Assembly (NCBI RefSeq): GCF_026004115.1 | Contig: NZ_BPIM01000001.1 | Location: forward strand, 2,894,501-2,958,500 | Source of the DNA: Meiothermus sp. | GTDB lineage: Bacteria > Deinococcota > Deinococci > Deinococcales > Thermaceae | Reading direction: 5' to 3' | Length of the DNA: 64,000 nucleotides | Shown here: in pieces, positions 38,078 to 46,741 of the stretch | Numbering within the stretch: the first letter of the stretch is position 1 | Layout: every line of letters starts with the position of its first letter | Position numbers and translations under genes: made by a program | The notes under the pieces: model-generated | Told to the model about the DNA's origin: nothing | Seen by the model: the letters and a program-made list of their open reading frames with translations, nothing else | Databases searched by the model: none

Positions 38078-38107
38078 ATGATAGAAGATATGACCATTAT
38101 TGGTCAA
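38078..38107 (-). promoter_or_regulatory. Toxin-antitoxin promoter and operator palindrome
   Basis: On the minus strand TTGACC (38107-38102) and TATCAT (38083-38078) are 18 bases apart. The perfect palindrome TGACCA-TTAT-TGGTCA at 38091-38106 overlaps the -35 box and the spacer, suiting repression by the antitoxin. Confidence 0.65.
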
Positions 38108-38154
38108 CAAATGTGGATACCGAAGCCCCAAATGACCGTAGACATTGCTCGGCC

Positions 38155-38337
38155 CTAGCCCTGATAACGAGTGGACTTACCATGCACCCACTTCCAGGCT
38201 GCTCCACTGCTCATCCCATACTTCCGGGCCAGGCTGCGAATGTAAGCCCAGACCTTCCTGTATTCCGCCATCAGCGCCTCCCGTACCGCCACCTTTCCTA
38301 CCGGCCCCGGTTTTTGTCGAGGAAGAAAGTAGGTCAT
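38155..38337 (-). CDS. Small helix-turn-helix-like protein
   Basis: The product is 60 residues from the ATG at 38337; a frame ten residues longer exists. The basic sequence contains YIRSLARKYGMSSGAAWKWVHGKS, which reads like a helix-turn-helix (Ala-Arg-Lys-Tyr-Gly-Met-Ser-Ser, then a recognition-like helix). It may be a free-standing DNA-binding protein or the N-terminal remnant of a transposase or resolvase. No ribosome site is obvious. It lies upstream of the toxin-antitoxin pair on the same strand. Confidence 0.4.
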   Translation of the reverse strand: MTYFLPRQKPGPVGKVAVREALMAEYRKVWAYIRSLARKYGMSSGAAWKWVHGKSTRYQG

Positions 38338-38503
38338 GTTACTTTGAAGACCCCGATTGCCCTGCACACGCCTGTGCGTGTGGAAGCCAGGTATGCTGGG
38401 CTAAGATGGAACAAAGCTACTTCTCACGTGATATTCAAACTAGCCCAACGGCCTTTAGCCCTCTGTTCACGCTTCTTAGCAACCTTGCTTCTACCCTCTA
38501 GCC

Positions 38504-39073
38504 GTGGTTCGACCTGCACTCATCGCTCTGGTTGTGATTGGTACGCTCTCGCTATTTTTGGTGAGCCGCCCGGTTCCAACACCCCCTACCCCCAACCGTG
38601 GGGTGAAACTCGAGAACGTCCGCCTGACCCTTTACCCCGAACAAGACCCCAAGGCCCGCTGGGAGTTCGCTGCCGCCCAGGTCGAGCAAGACCCCGGCTC
38701 CCGCGAGGCCAAGGTGACCGGGTTGCAGTCAGGGCAGCGTTTTGTGGAAAACCGTCTGGATATGCGGCTTTCTGCCCCAGAAGTGACCATCGACCGGGCC
38801 GACAACCTAAGGCTGCCCTACGCCCGGGTGGAAATTCTGAAGGGCTGCTATACGGTCAACCTGGGCAAACCAGGCGAAGTGCCGGTCACGATTGACCAGC
38901 GCGAGGGGTTCCGTGCGCCCAGCGTCTTCATCACCGCGCCCAGCCTGGAAGTGCAGGGTAAGGACTTCAAAAGCGATTTTGGTATCGAAAACCCCAGTTG
39001 GCGCGACCCCATCGAGAAGTTCATCTCCGGTGGGGAACAACCGCCCTGCCCTATCGAAGGGGGTAGCTCATGA
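38504..39073 (+). CDS. LptC-like membrane-anchored envelope protein
   Basis: The 189-residue product starts at a GTG 6 bases after a TACCCT box (38492-38497). It has a single N-terminal membrane anchor (ALIALVVIGTLSLFLV) and a beta-rich body (VKLENVRLTLYPEQDPKARWEFAAAQVEQ) as in LptC/YrbK. LptC takes lipid from the inner-membrane complex and passes it to LptA. Members of this phylum have an outer membrane but no classical LPS, so the cargo is probably another lipid. It overlaps the OstA-like gene by ATGA. Confidence 0.7.
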   Translation: MVRPALIALVVIGTLSLFLVSRPVPTPPTPNRGVKLENVRLTLYPEQDPKARWEFAAAQVEQDPGSREAKVTGLQSGQRFVENRLDMRLSAPEVTIDRADNLRLPYARVEILKGCYTVNLGKPGEVPVTIDQREGFRAPSVFITAPSLEVQGKDFKSDFGIENPSWRDPIEKFISGGEQPPCPIEGGSS

Positions 39074-39984
39074 AACGTCTGGCATCACTTCTTTTTCTCC
39101 TAACTTTGGCTGTACTGGCCCAGAGTAAAGAACAGCGCATCATAACCATCGAGGCTCCTGGTGGGCAGCGCTCGGGCAACCTGCGCAACGGCCCCTGGGT
39201 CTACGAGGCGGGCAAGCCCGGAGGGGTGATAGGGAAGGTAAAAGACCTGGAAATCAACGCTACCCGCGCTACGTTAGAGGCGCCCCAGGGCAAAACCATG
39301 CAAGAGGCAGAGGGGGAGCGGGTGGCCTCCTTTGAGGGGAGTGTGGTGGTCAAGCGTGACCGCATGACGGCCAGCGGGCCCAAGCTGATCTACCGCGAAT
39401 CCAACGGGCGCGGTACCCTGGACGGCAACGCCCGCATGCGCCAGGAACCCAGGGACAAAAACAGCGACCCGGTGGAAGTCACCGCCCCCCGCATGACCTT
39501 CGAGGTGGACACCAATATCTCCACCAGCGAGGGCGGTGTGGTCCTCAAGAACGGCCGCCAGGAGGGGCGCTCGGAAGGAGTGTATTACGAGGAAGACCGC
39601 GGGCTGGCCGTCTTCAGCGACGCCAAGGAGGTGGTGCTGCTGCGCAAGCGCGAAGGCAAGGGCGACCTGGTGATTCGGGCTAAGGAAATCCGCAGCCTGA
39701 CCGACGAAAAACGCTTGCTGGCCACCGGCGGGGTTACCCTGGTCGATGGCGACATCACAACCACCGGGGCCAGCCTGGTCTACAACGACAACACCGGCGA
39801 GGCCACCATTGTGGCGGGTCGGGTGGGCAACCAGAACGTGCCGGCCCGCAGCGTGAATGCCAAGGAAAAAGCCACCCTATCGGGCAACTCGCTCTTGCAC
39901 AACGTCAACCGCTCCCAAGTGCGCGTGTTGGCCCAGGCACCCAGACTGCCGGTGAACGACTTTCGCAAGCTAAGCGAGCAATAA
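39070..39984 (+). CDS. OstA/LptA-like periplasmic protein
   Basis: The 304-residue product has a signal peptide (MKRLASLLFLLTLAVLAQ) and repeated short strands of the OstA/LptA beta-jellyroll type: EGSVVVKRDRMTASGPKLIYRE, EVTAPRMTFEVDTNISTSEGGVVLKNGRQEGRSEGVYY and LATGGVTLVDGDITTTGASLVY. LptA proteins stack into a periplasmic bridge for lipid transfer. At about 300 residues it is longer than E. coli LptA (185), so it likely has two jellyroll lengths. It is second in a three-gene operon. Confidence 0.78.
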   Translation: MKRLASLLFLLTLAVLAQSKEQRIITIEAPGGQRSGNLRNGPWVYEAGKPGGVIGKVKDLEINATRATLEAPQGKTMQEAEGERVASFEGSVVVKRDRMTASGPKLIYRESNGRGTLDGNARMRQEPRDKNSDPVEVTAPRMTFEVDTNISTSEGGVVLKNGRQEGRSEGVYYEEDRGLAVFSDAKEVVLLRKREGKGDLVIRAKEIRSLTDEKRLLATGGVTLVDGDITTTGASLVYNDNTGEATIVAGRVGNQNVPARSVNAKEKATLSGNSLLHNVNRSQVRVLAQAPRLPVNDFRKLSEQ

Positions 39985-39992
39985 TAAGAGTC

Positions 39993-40985
39993 ATGCGCTG
40001 GCCCTGGCTGCTATCAGGACTGTTGCTGTTGGTAGCCCTGGCCCAGCAAGACCCCGAGCCCACCTTTCAAACCACCGCCGAAATTGAACGGCGCGGCAAG
40101 AAGATTGTGGTGGTTAAAACCGGGCCCGACAACCCTCCGGCCATCATCGAGCTGCGCGACCTGTATGGGGGGGTTATTGCTGCGCTGGATGTTGAAAAGA
40201 AGAGCCTGCGGGTGGGCGAGCAGGAGTTCACGACCGATAAGCTAACCCGCTTCTGGCACGAAGGTAAAGCGGTACAGTTTGGCGACCTGAAGGTTGGGCA
40301 ACAGGTGCGCCTCGAGGCCGCCGAGCAAAACGACGGAAGCCTCAAGGCCTTCGACATTCAGATTGGGGGCAAGCGCGAGGGCCCTGCGCTGAGCCGCTCG
40401 CTTTTCGCCGATCCCCCGCCTTTTCGGGTGCAAATTACCTTTGGCGAAGACGCCCGGGCTTTTGGGGCCATTGCCCGTGTGGAACAAGTCCGCGAGGTCA
40501 ACGACTACGTCTTCATGACCGGGGGCACCGCCCGGTACATCGAAGAAGAGGATCGCCTCGAGCTCGAGCTTAAACCCGGCCCCAGGGCGGTAGAGGTTCA
40601 GCAGGGCAAGAGCAAGGCCTGGGGCAGCCGCCTCGAGTACGACAACGAGAGCGGCGACGCGCGGGTGGCGGGGCCCATCGAACTCGAGCGCACCGGAGAA
40701 AAGCCCCTGCAAGGTAGTGCCGAACGCATGGTGTACAACGTAGATGACGAGATTCTTCGTTTATTCGGCGGGGTCAAGCTGGTGCAGGATGGCCGCACCT
40801 CTACCGCCGAAAGCGCGGTGGTGCGCGAGAAAGACAAGGTAGCCTATCTGTTCGGCAGCAAGGAAAAACCCGTGCGAAGCCAGAACAAAGACGGCTTTGT
40901 AGAGGGAACCCGGGTGCTTTATAACCTGGATACCAGCGATGTGGTGGTGCTGGAAGGGGTCAAGGGGGAGTTTCAAGACCCCTAG
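39993..40985 (+). CDS. Second OstA/LptA-like periplasmic protein
   Basis: The 330-residue product starts 8 bases after the previous gene. It has a signal peptide (MRWPWLLSGLLLLVALAQ). An N-terminal domain (about 25-125; AALDVEKKSLRVGEQEFTTDKLTRFWHEG) looks like a small beta barrel. An OstA-like part follows (SRLEYDNESGDARVAGPIEL, SAERMVYNVDDEILRLFGGVKLVQDGRTSTAESAVV). It is probably part of the same lipid-bridge system. A decayed gene follows on the opposite strand. Confidence 0.72.
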   Translation: MRWPWLLSGLLLLVALAQQDPEPTFQTTAEIERRGKKIVVVKTGPDNPPAIIELRDLYGGVIAALDVEKKSLRVGEQEFTTDKLTRFWHEGKAVQFGDLKVGQQVRLEAAEQNDGSLKAFDIQIGGKREGPALSRSLFADPPPFRVQITFGEDARAFGAIARVEQVREVNDYVFMTGGTARYIEEEDRLELELKPGPRAVEVQQGKSKAWGSRLEYDNESGDARVAGPIELERTGEKPLQGSAERMVYNVDDEILRLFGGVKLVQDGRTSTAESAVVREKDKVAYLFGSKEKPVRSQNKDGFVEGTRVLYNLDTSDVVVLEGVKGEFQDP

Positions 40986-41082
40986 TCCACCTGGCCAGGA
41001 AACCTCGCCCCTACCAGCCCCTTTTCTGCATAACCGAGAGGCCCCCTGAGGCTGCCCGTAGCAGGCCCGACCGCGCCCGCCC

Positions 41083-41627
41083 TCAAGGGCTGTACTTGCG
41101 CAGGAAAGCGTCCGCACCGCCCAGATGGGTCTGGCTGGGCAGGGCGCCCTCGACCCGCACCGCCACCAGGACGTTCCCCTGGCCGTCCACCGCCAGGGCA
41201 GAGGCTTCGTCGCCGCTGCTGGTACTAAACTGCCTTGTCCAGGGCAGCGTTGCCGGAGGAAGGGCCACCCGCAGGGTGAGCGCGGTGGTCTGCACCTAGC
41301 CGCTGCTTTCGGCCTGGAGGGTGAGGTTGTAGGTGCCCGGGGCCACCCCGGCATCTACCCCCAGTGCCAGCCCCTGGGTGATGGGGCTGCTGCCGCCCAC
41401 CTGCAGGCGGGTAACGGCGAAGCCCACCCCCGCCGGGGCGCCCACCAGCCGGAGGGTTACCGTGCCGGTAAACCCCCCTGGGGCAGAAGGGTCAGGGTGA
41501 AGGCGGTGTCGCCGCCCGGCGGAAGGGTCAGGGTGCTGCGGCTCAGGCGGATGCTGAAGCCCGGGCCCTGGGCCTGGGCAACTCCCAGCAGGAGCAGAAT
41601 AGCAATCCATTTCATCTTGCTTGACAT
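41083..41627 (-). pseudogene. Decayed secreted Ig-like/SBBP-repeat protein
   Basis: Starting at ATG 41627 or 41615 the frame gives a good signal peptide (MKWIAILLLLGVAQAQ) and an Ig-like start (STLTLPPGGDTAFTLTLLPQ). It then shifts frame at or near a C6 run (41473-41478 on the plus strand). It resumes in another frame (GGFTGTVTLRLVGAPAGVGFAV), meets a TAG at 41296-41298, and resumes again in that frame with an SBBP-type propeller repeat (DEASALAVDGQGNVLVAV...GGADAFLRK). One shift plus one stop within 550 bases, and a single remaining repeat, indicate a truncated remnant of a surface beta-propeller protein. Confidence 0.75.
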
Positions 41628-41770
41628 GGTATCTCAACCCCCGTCTAGCGCACCAGCCCCATACGGCACCTCCACCCCGCGCGGCCCTGTCGGGACAGAC
41701 CTCGGTCCAAACGGGCTCAAGGCAGCGCGCAACCCACACCACAGCCCGGACTTGCCCTACACTGGTAGAC

Positions 41771-43579
41771 GTGCGAAACCTGGTGCAGGTTCTGGTAGCA
41801 GTGGGGTTCATCGGCGCGCTGGCCTTTTTCTTTCTCTTTTACCCCACCCAGACTGTAGAAGTGCTGATCTGGACTTCGGGCGAGAAGCAAAACGTGCTCA
41901 AGCCAGCCCTGGAGGAATTCAACAAGCAGGGTAAAACCGTGTTGATTGGTTCTCGCCGCTACACCGTGCAGGCCAAAAGCGTCACGGTCAACTCTGGTGA
42001 GATGTACACCCACCTGGTTCGGCGGCTCAACCAGGGGGTGGCCTTCCCGGAGCGCACCGGGGGCGATCCCACGGTGGTCTCGCCCTCGACCTCGGACTGG
42101 CTGGCCCAGGTCAATCTGGACGCCCGCCGCGAGGTCTTCAACTTCGCCGAGATGCCCGCCATTGTGCGCACCCCGGTGGTGATTTTTACCTTCCGCGAGA
42201 TGGCGGAGTGCCTGGGCTGGCCGGGCAAACCCATCGGCTGGTCTGATATCATCGCACTTAAGGAAAATTTACAGGGCTGGGCCACCTGCCCTGCGGCAAA
42301 AGCCGAGTGGGGACGCAAGCCCAGGGTAGCCTTTACCGACCCGGCGGTAAGCTCTACGGCCCGTTCAACCTTGCAACTTTTGTACCAGGCTGCTGCCGGA
42401 AAGTCGGGTTCAAACCTTACCCTGGAGGACGTGCGCTCGGCCAAGACCCAAAACTATGTGCGGCGCTTCCAGGCCACGGTAGACCATTACTACCCCGAAA
42501 CCCTCAAGCTCCAGACCAAGATCTTCCAGGGGCCGCGCTTTGTACATTTTGCCCCGCTGGAGGAGTACAACCTGCCCTGGCTTTATCAGGGGCGGGTAAA
42601 CGCCGAGAGTGTGCCGGGCGGCCAGGTGGTACAGCGGCCCATCACCGAAGCTGGCTACGAAGTAGTGGCGCTCTACCCCAAAGAGGGTACGGTCTGGCAC
42701 GACAATCCTTTTGCCGTTCCAAACACTGAATGGGTCACGCCACAACAGCGGGCTGCGGCCCAGGTGGTCAAGGAGTATCTCCTGAGCGAGCCGGTGCAGA
42801 AGCAGTTCGTGGCCTGGGGGTTCCGCCCGGGTTCGAACCTGCCTTTTGCCGATGTGCTGGGCCCTGCTCTGGGCATCAACCCCAACGAGCCTAAAAAGCT
42901 GCTGGGAAGGTTGAATCCCGAGGTGGCCAGGGCCATTCAGAACAGCTGGGAGGATGTAAAGAAGCCTGGCGTGGCCGTCCTGGTGCTGGATACCTCAGGC
43001 TCGATGTCGGGTGAGCGCATTCAACAGGCCAAGGAAGGCGCCAAGCGTTTTCTGGATCGAGCGGCGCCCAGTACCCATGTGGGGCTGGTTACTTTTGCCA
43101 GCAGCGTGCAGGTGCGGGTTCCTATTGGTCCTTTGAACAAGACCCGGTTTGCCATTGTGGAGGCCATAGATTCCCTCACGGCCAGGGGCAACACGGCCAT
43201 GTACGAAGCCATCAAGCGGGGCTTGGAACTGGCCGATAGCTACGAAGGGGTCTCGAGGGAGGCCATCCGGGGGGTGGTGCTGCTTTCCGATGGCATTGCC
43301 AATACCGGTTCTGTGGGCATTTCCGGCCTGCTTAAGCTAACCGACCTGCAGGAGCGAGAGGTTCGGCTCGAGTTTCCCGAGAGTGCCCAACTGCGGAATA
43401 TCGTAGCCTCGGGTCTGGCCTTTACCCCTCAGAACACCGTGCACGTTTTTAGCGTCGGCATTGGCGAAGCCGACTGGGAAGCTTTGCGTCTGGTGGCCGA
43501 AGGAACGGGCGGGGTGGTGGTACGCGGCGACCAAAGCGACCTGGGGCCGGTGCTCGAGCGTTTTTCCAAGTATTTCTAG
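41771..43579 (+). CDS. Substrate-binding-like domain fused to a VWA domain
   Basis: The 602-residue product starts at GTG 41771, exactly 7 bases after a TACACT box (41758-41763). An N-terminal membrane anchor (VLVAVGFIGALAFFFLFYP) is followed by a type-2 periplasmic-binding-protein fold (VEVLIWTSGEKQNVLKPALEEFNKQG; PTVVSPSTSDWLAQVN; hinge-like returns up to about 370). A VWA domain follows with MIDAS VLVLDTSGSMSGER (about 404). The architecture is known from other bacterial proteins annotated as extracellular solute-binding/VWA proteins. The binding-protein half has no permease neighbour here, so it may sense or present a ligand rather than feed a transporter. Confidence 0.87.
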   Translation: MRNLVQVLVAVGFIGALAFFFLFYPTQTVEVLIWTSGEKQNVLKPALEEFNKQGKTVLIGSRRYTVQAKSVTVNSGEMYTHLVRRLNQGVAFPERTGGDPTVVSPSTSDWLAQVNLDARREVFNFAEMPAIVRTPVVIFTFREMAECLGWPGKPIGWSDIIALKENLQGWATCPAAKAEWGRKPRVAFTDPAVSSTARSTLQLLYQAAAGKSGSNLTLEDVRSAKTQNYVRRFQATVDHYYPETLKLQTKIFQGPRFVHFAPLEEYNLPWLYQGRVNAESVPGGQVVQRPITEAGYEVVALYPKEGTVWHDNPFAVPNTEWVTPQQRAAAQVVKEYLLSEPVQKQFVAWGFRPGSNLPFADVLGPALGINPNEPKKLLGRLNPEVARAIQNSWEDVKKPGVAVLVLDTSGSMSGERIQQAKEGAKRFLDRAAPSTHVGLVTFASSVQVRVPIGPLNKTRFAIVEAIDSLTARGNTAMYEAIKRGLELADSYEGVSREAIRGVVLLSDGIANTGSVGISGLLKLTDLQEREVRLEFPESAQLRNIVASGLAFTPQNTVHVFSVGIGEADWEALRLVAEGTGGVVVRGDQSDLGPVLERFSKYF

Positions 43580-43919
43580 GGGTGATTTGGGTCAAAGCGA
43601 GCTTGAGCAACACAGTCGCGCAGCCTTCGTTCATGGTGTCCTGCATGAATATAGAAAAATTTGTTCCAGGCGAAATTTTTTCAGTTAATGCCCGAGCAGA
43701 AAACCAGCGGAGGACGTTTAGATCACCATAAGTTGTGTAAATGTTGTGTAAGTCGATGTTTATTTGTCACAACTGGCCGCCAATGCCCTATGGTAGATTT
43801 GACTAAGCTGCATTTGCGTCACTGAACGGGGTGGCCAGTTCGCAATGCGCTCTCAAGAAAGTCGAGGAGCGTCCGTGTTTTTTTGTTTAGCTGAAGCCCT
43901 AATCCCAGGAGGTATCGTG
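43580..43919 (+). other. Upstream region of the giant surface-protein operon
   Basis: No credible gene is seen. The stretch is AT-rich compared with its surroundings and contains a direct repeat TTGTGTAA at 43733 and 43744. TTGTCA and TATGGT boxes between about 43765 and 43797 are poorly spaced, so promoter assignment is weak. Confidence 0.35.
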
Positions 43920-44042
43920 GTGATCTACAGTCACGTTAAGAACCTAGAGCAAATTAACACCACCTCATCGATTTGCGACGAAATCCTACAGACCGACATA
44001 TTGGCTAGGCGGTTTGCGGGTGCTCTGGGGAGGGTTAGATGA
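43920..44042 (+). CDS. Small ORF translationally coupled to the giant surface gene
   Basis: This 40-residue ORF starts at GTG 43920, 6 bases after a perfect AGGAGGT (43907-43913). Its TGA stop overlaps the ATG of the next gene (ATGA at 44039-44042). The product (begins MIYSHVKNLEQINTTSSICDEI) has no signal and no family I recognise. The strong ribosome site and exact overlap suggest it is a real translated leader that couples translation to the surface protein. Confidence 0.5.
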   Translation: MIYSHVKNLEQINTTSSICDEILQTDILARRFAGALGRVR

Positions 44043-46741
44043 TGGGTAAGACGCTACGCGGCCTGGGCTTATTACCAGTGGGGTTAGTTTTCATTCTGGC
44101 TGGGATCGCCCAAGCTCAAATTCCTAGCCGTATTATTGTCAACCCCAGTTTTGAGATTCCAAACATTTCTGCAGCAGGTGTATGCGAAACATTTGGGGGA
44201 ACCCTTCAGCGCTATCTGCCGGACAGCAGCTACACGGGCACCAACGAGGCCAACAAGGTACAGGGCTGGCGCACCACCGATGACCTTTACAACCGCACGA
44301 GCTTCAACTGCCCCACCTTCACCCTGCCCTATCGCCCGGTCGAATACTTTCGTACCCCCCAGCGCGGCAGCGCTGCCGATGGACAGCAGTGGGCCGAGCT
44401 CAATGCCGAGAACCCACGGCGGCTTTACCAGAATGTGTGTCTGGTAGCGGGTGAGTCGGTGCCTTATACCTTTAGCCACCGGGCGCGCTTCGATGCCGGA
44501 ATCGAGACGGCTCGAGCGGCGATCTATGGCGCCGACGGCGTCACCTTGATCAGTGCAGGTTCCGACTTCACCGCCACCTCCACTAATACCTGGGATAACC
44601 GCTCGGGTGTATTGACCAACACTGGCCCCAGCGGGGTCTACCAGTACGGCTTTGAGGCCCGGATTGGGGCCGGGGGTACGGCGGGGGTCATTGGCAGCGG
44701 CCGGGCCAACGAAGGCAACTTCCTGGACAACATTCGCATTACCCTGCGCCCCCTGGCCGACGTGAACCGCTTCGTCGATGCCTCGGGCGCTACCATTACC
44801 AGCGTAGGGGAATCGGCGGGCACGGTTTTCCTGGAGGTGATTGTCAACGGTACCGTCACGGCCCCTGCTACCATCACCCTTACCCGCAGCGGTGCGGTCA
44901 CTACCGCCGATTTCAGCATCGGCACCCCCAACCGGGGCAGTGCCAGCGCCAACGCCAACGGAGACATCAGCCTGAGCATTCCGGCAGGGGAGTATGACCC
45001 CAACGCCAGCACCGGCCCACAGATTGGGGCCATTCGCATTCCCATTACCATCACCGGTGATAGCCTGGTGGAGGGGGGAGAACCTCTAACCTATGCCATC
45101 ACGGCGGTTAGCAATCCAGGTGCACCGGCCGGAACCGACCTGGTCACTAATATCGGCGGCCAGAGCGCCAAGTGTACCACGGCAGTGGGCAGCACCACCC
45201 TGACCATTCAGGATGAGGCCGACCTGGCCATACAGAAAACCGGGCCGGCCAGCGTGAATCAAGGCGATAGCGTCACGTACACCATCAAGGTCTGGAACCG
45301 TGGCCCCACATCTGTGGCCAGTGCAAACTTCAGCGACAACGTGCCTGCCACCCTGACGGGCGTGACCTGGACGTGCAGTGCCAGCGGTTCGGCTGTGTGC
45401 GGAACAAGTGCTGGCAGCGGCAACAACATTAGCGTGACCACCGGGGCGCTGCCGGTTAATAACGTGGCCTCGAATCCCACCTCGGGAAGCTACCTGACCT
45501 TTACCGTGACCGGCACGGCTGCCAATGCGGGTTCGCTGCCCAACACCGCCAGCATTGCCCCGCCGGTGGGGGTGATTGATCCGACCGGCGGCAACAACAG
45601 CTCAACCACGACCACCCAGGTCTTGCCGCCCCCGCCTAGTATTTCAGGCACGGTCTACAACGACAATAACGGCAACAGCAGCCTCGATAGCGGCGAGCCC
45701 CGCCTGGCTAATGTGCAGGTCGAGCTCCTGAGCGGAAGCACCGTGATTGCTACCCAGAGCACCGATGCCGCCGGTAACTATACCTTTACGGGCATAGCCC
45801 CCGGCACCTACACGGTGCGGGTCAGCACCACCGACCCCGACCTGCCTGCGGGCTCGAGCCTTACCACCCCCAATAACCTCTCGGTCACGGTGCCTTCGGG
45901 CAGCGCAGTAACGGGCCGGAACTTCGGCTTCCGCCGTTCGGCCCTGGACGTGATCAAGTCGGCGGGCGCGGCCCAGCAGATCAATGCCACCACCTACGTG
46001 GTGCCCTACACCATCGTGGTGGGCAACACCGGCCAGTTGGCCCTGCCCAACGTGCAGGTTACGGAAAACCTGAGCCAGACCTTCCCCGGTAGCTCGTCCA
46101 TCGCCATTGTGGCTGGCTCCCTAAGCGCCACGGCAGGTGGGGGTGCTACCTGCACCCTCAACAACGCCTTCAACGGTACCAGCGATACCCGCTTGCTGAG
46201 CGGCTCCAACACCCTGAATGCGGGCCAGAGCTGCGCAATTAGCTTCTCGGTGCGGGTGGCCTACGCCAGCGCAGGTGCGGTGCCCAGCGTCCCGCAGAAC
46301 AATACCGCCTACGGCTCGAGCCGCACTACCGGGCCCAACCCGGGCTATACCTTCCCCGGCGGGGTGCCCACCCCACCCACCGGGGCCATTGCCACCGACG
46401 CCAGTACCAACACCACGAACCCGGCCACCCCGGCAGGCTTGCCCAGTACCCCAGGCGGCGACAGCCCCAGCGCTACGCCGGTCTCGCTGACCCCCAACCC
46501 CGGCAGCATCCAGGGTACGCTTTACAACGACCTGAACAACAACGGCAGCTTTGACCCCACCTCTGACCCTCGCCTGCCGGCCGACATCGAGGTGCAACTG
46601 CTGGACAGCGGTGGCAACGTAATTGCCACCACCCAGACCGATGCCGATGGCAACTATACCTTTGCCAGTGTCAGCCCTGGCAGCTACAGTGTGCGGGTGG
46701 TCTCGAGCGACCCGCAGGTGCCCCGCTGGACTCGCGCCTAG
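44039..46741 (+). CDS. N-terminal fragment of the giant surface protein
   Basis: This is the first open segment (900 residues): signal peptide, NPSFEIPN domain, DUF11 domain (LAIQKTGPASVNQGDSVTYTIKVWNRGPTSVA) and the first two Cna-B-like units. It ends in an aberrant DPQVPRWTRA tail caused by the extra C at 46721-46724. If the message is translated as it stands, the product would be a secreted but truncated protein lacking the repeat stalk. Confidence 0.75.
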   Translation: MMGKTLRGLGLLPVGLVFILAGIAQAQIPSRIIVNPSFEIPNISAAGVCETFGGTLQRYLPDSSYTGTNEANKVQGWRTTDDLYNRTSFNCPTFTLPYRPVEYFRTPQRGSAADGQQWAELNAENPRRLYQNVCLVAGESVPYTFSHRARFDAGIETARAAIYGADGVTLISAGSDFTATSTNTWDNRSGVLTNTGPSGVYQYGFEARIGAGGTAGVIGSGRANEGNFLDNIRITLRPLADVNRFVDASGATITSVGESAGTVFLEVIVNGTVTAPATITLTRSGAVTTADFSIGTPNRGSASANANGDISLSIPAGEYDPNASTGPQIGAIRIPITITGDSLVEGGEPLTYAITAVSNPGAPAGTDLVTNIGGQSAKCTTAVGSTTLTIQDEADLAIQKTGPASVNQGDSVTYTIKVWNRGPTSVASANFSDNVPATLTGVTWTCSASGSAVCGTSAGSGNNISVTTGALPVNNVASNPTSGSYLTFTVTGTAANAGSLPNTASIAPPVGVIDPTGGNNSSTTTTQVLPPPPSISGTVYNDNNGNSSLDSGEPRLANVQVELLSGSTVIATQSTDAAGNYTFTGIAPGTYTVRVSTTDPDLPAGSSLTTPNNLSVTVPSGSAVTGRNFGFRRSALDVIKSAGAAQQINATTYVVPYTIVVGNTGQLALPNVQVTENLSQTFPGSSSIAIVAGSLSATAGGGATCTLNNAFNGTSDTRLLSGSNTLNAGQSCAISFSVRVAYASAGAVPSVPQNNTAYGSSRTTGPNPGYTFPGGVPTPPTGAIATDASTNTTNPATPAGLPSTPGGDSPSATPVSLTPNPGSIQGTLYNDLNNNGSFDPTSDPRLPADIEVQLLDSGGNVIATTQTDADGNYTFASVSPGSYSVRVVSSDPQVPRWTRA

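Noticed and set aside
43845-44042. 65-codon version of the small ORF before the giant gene
   Set aside because: The perfect AGGAGGT lies inside this frame, so initiation at GTG 43920 is favoured and the upstream 25 codons are probably untranslated.
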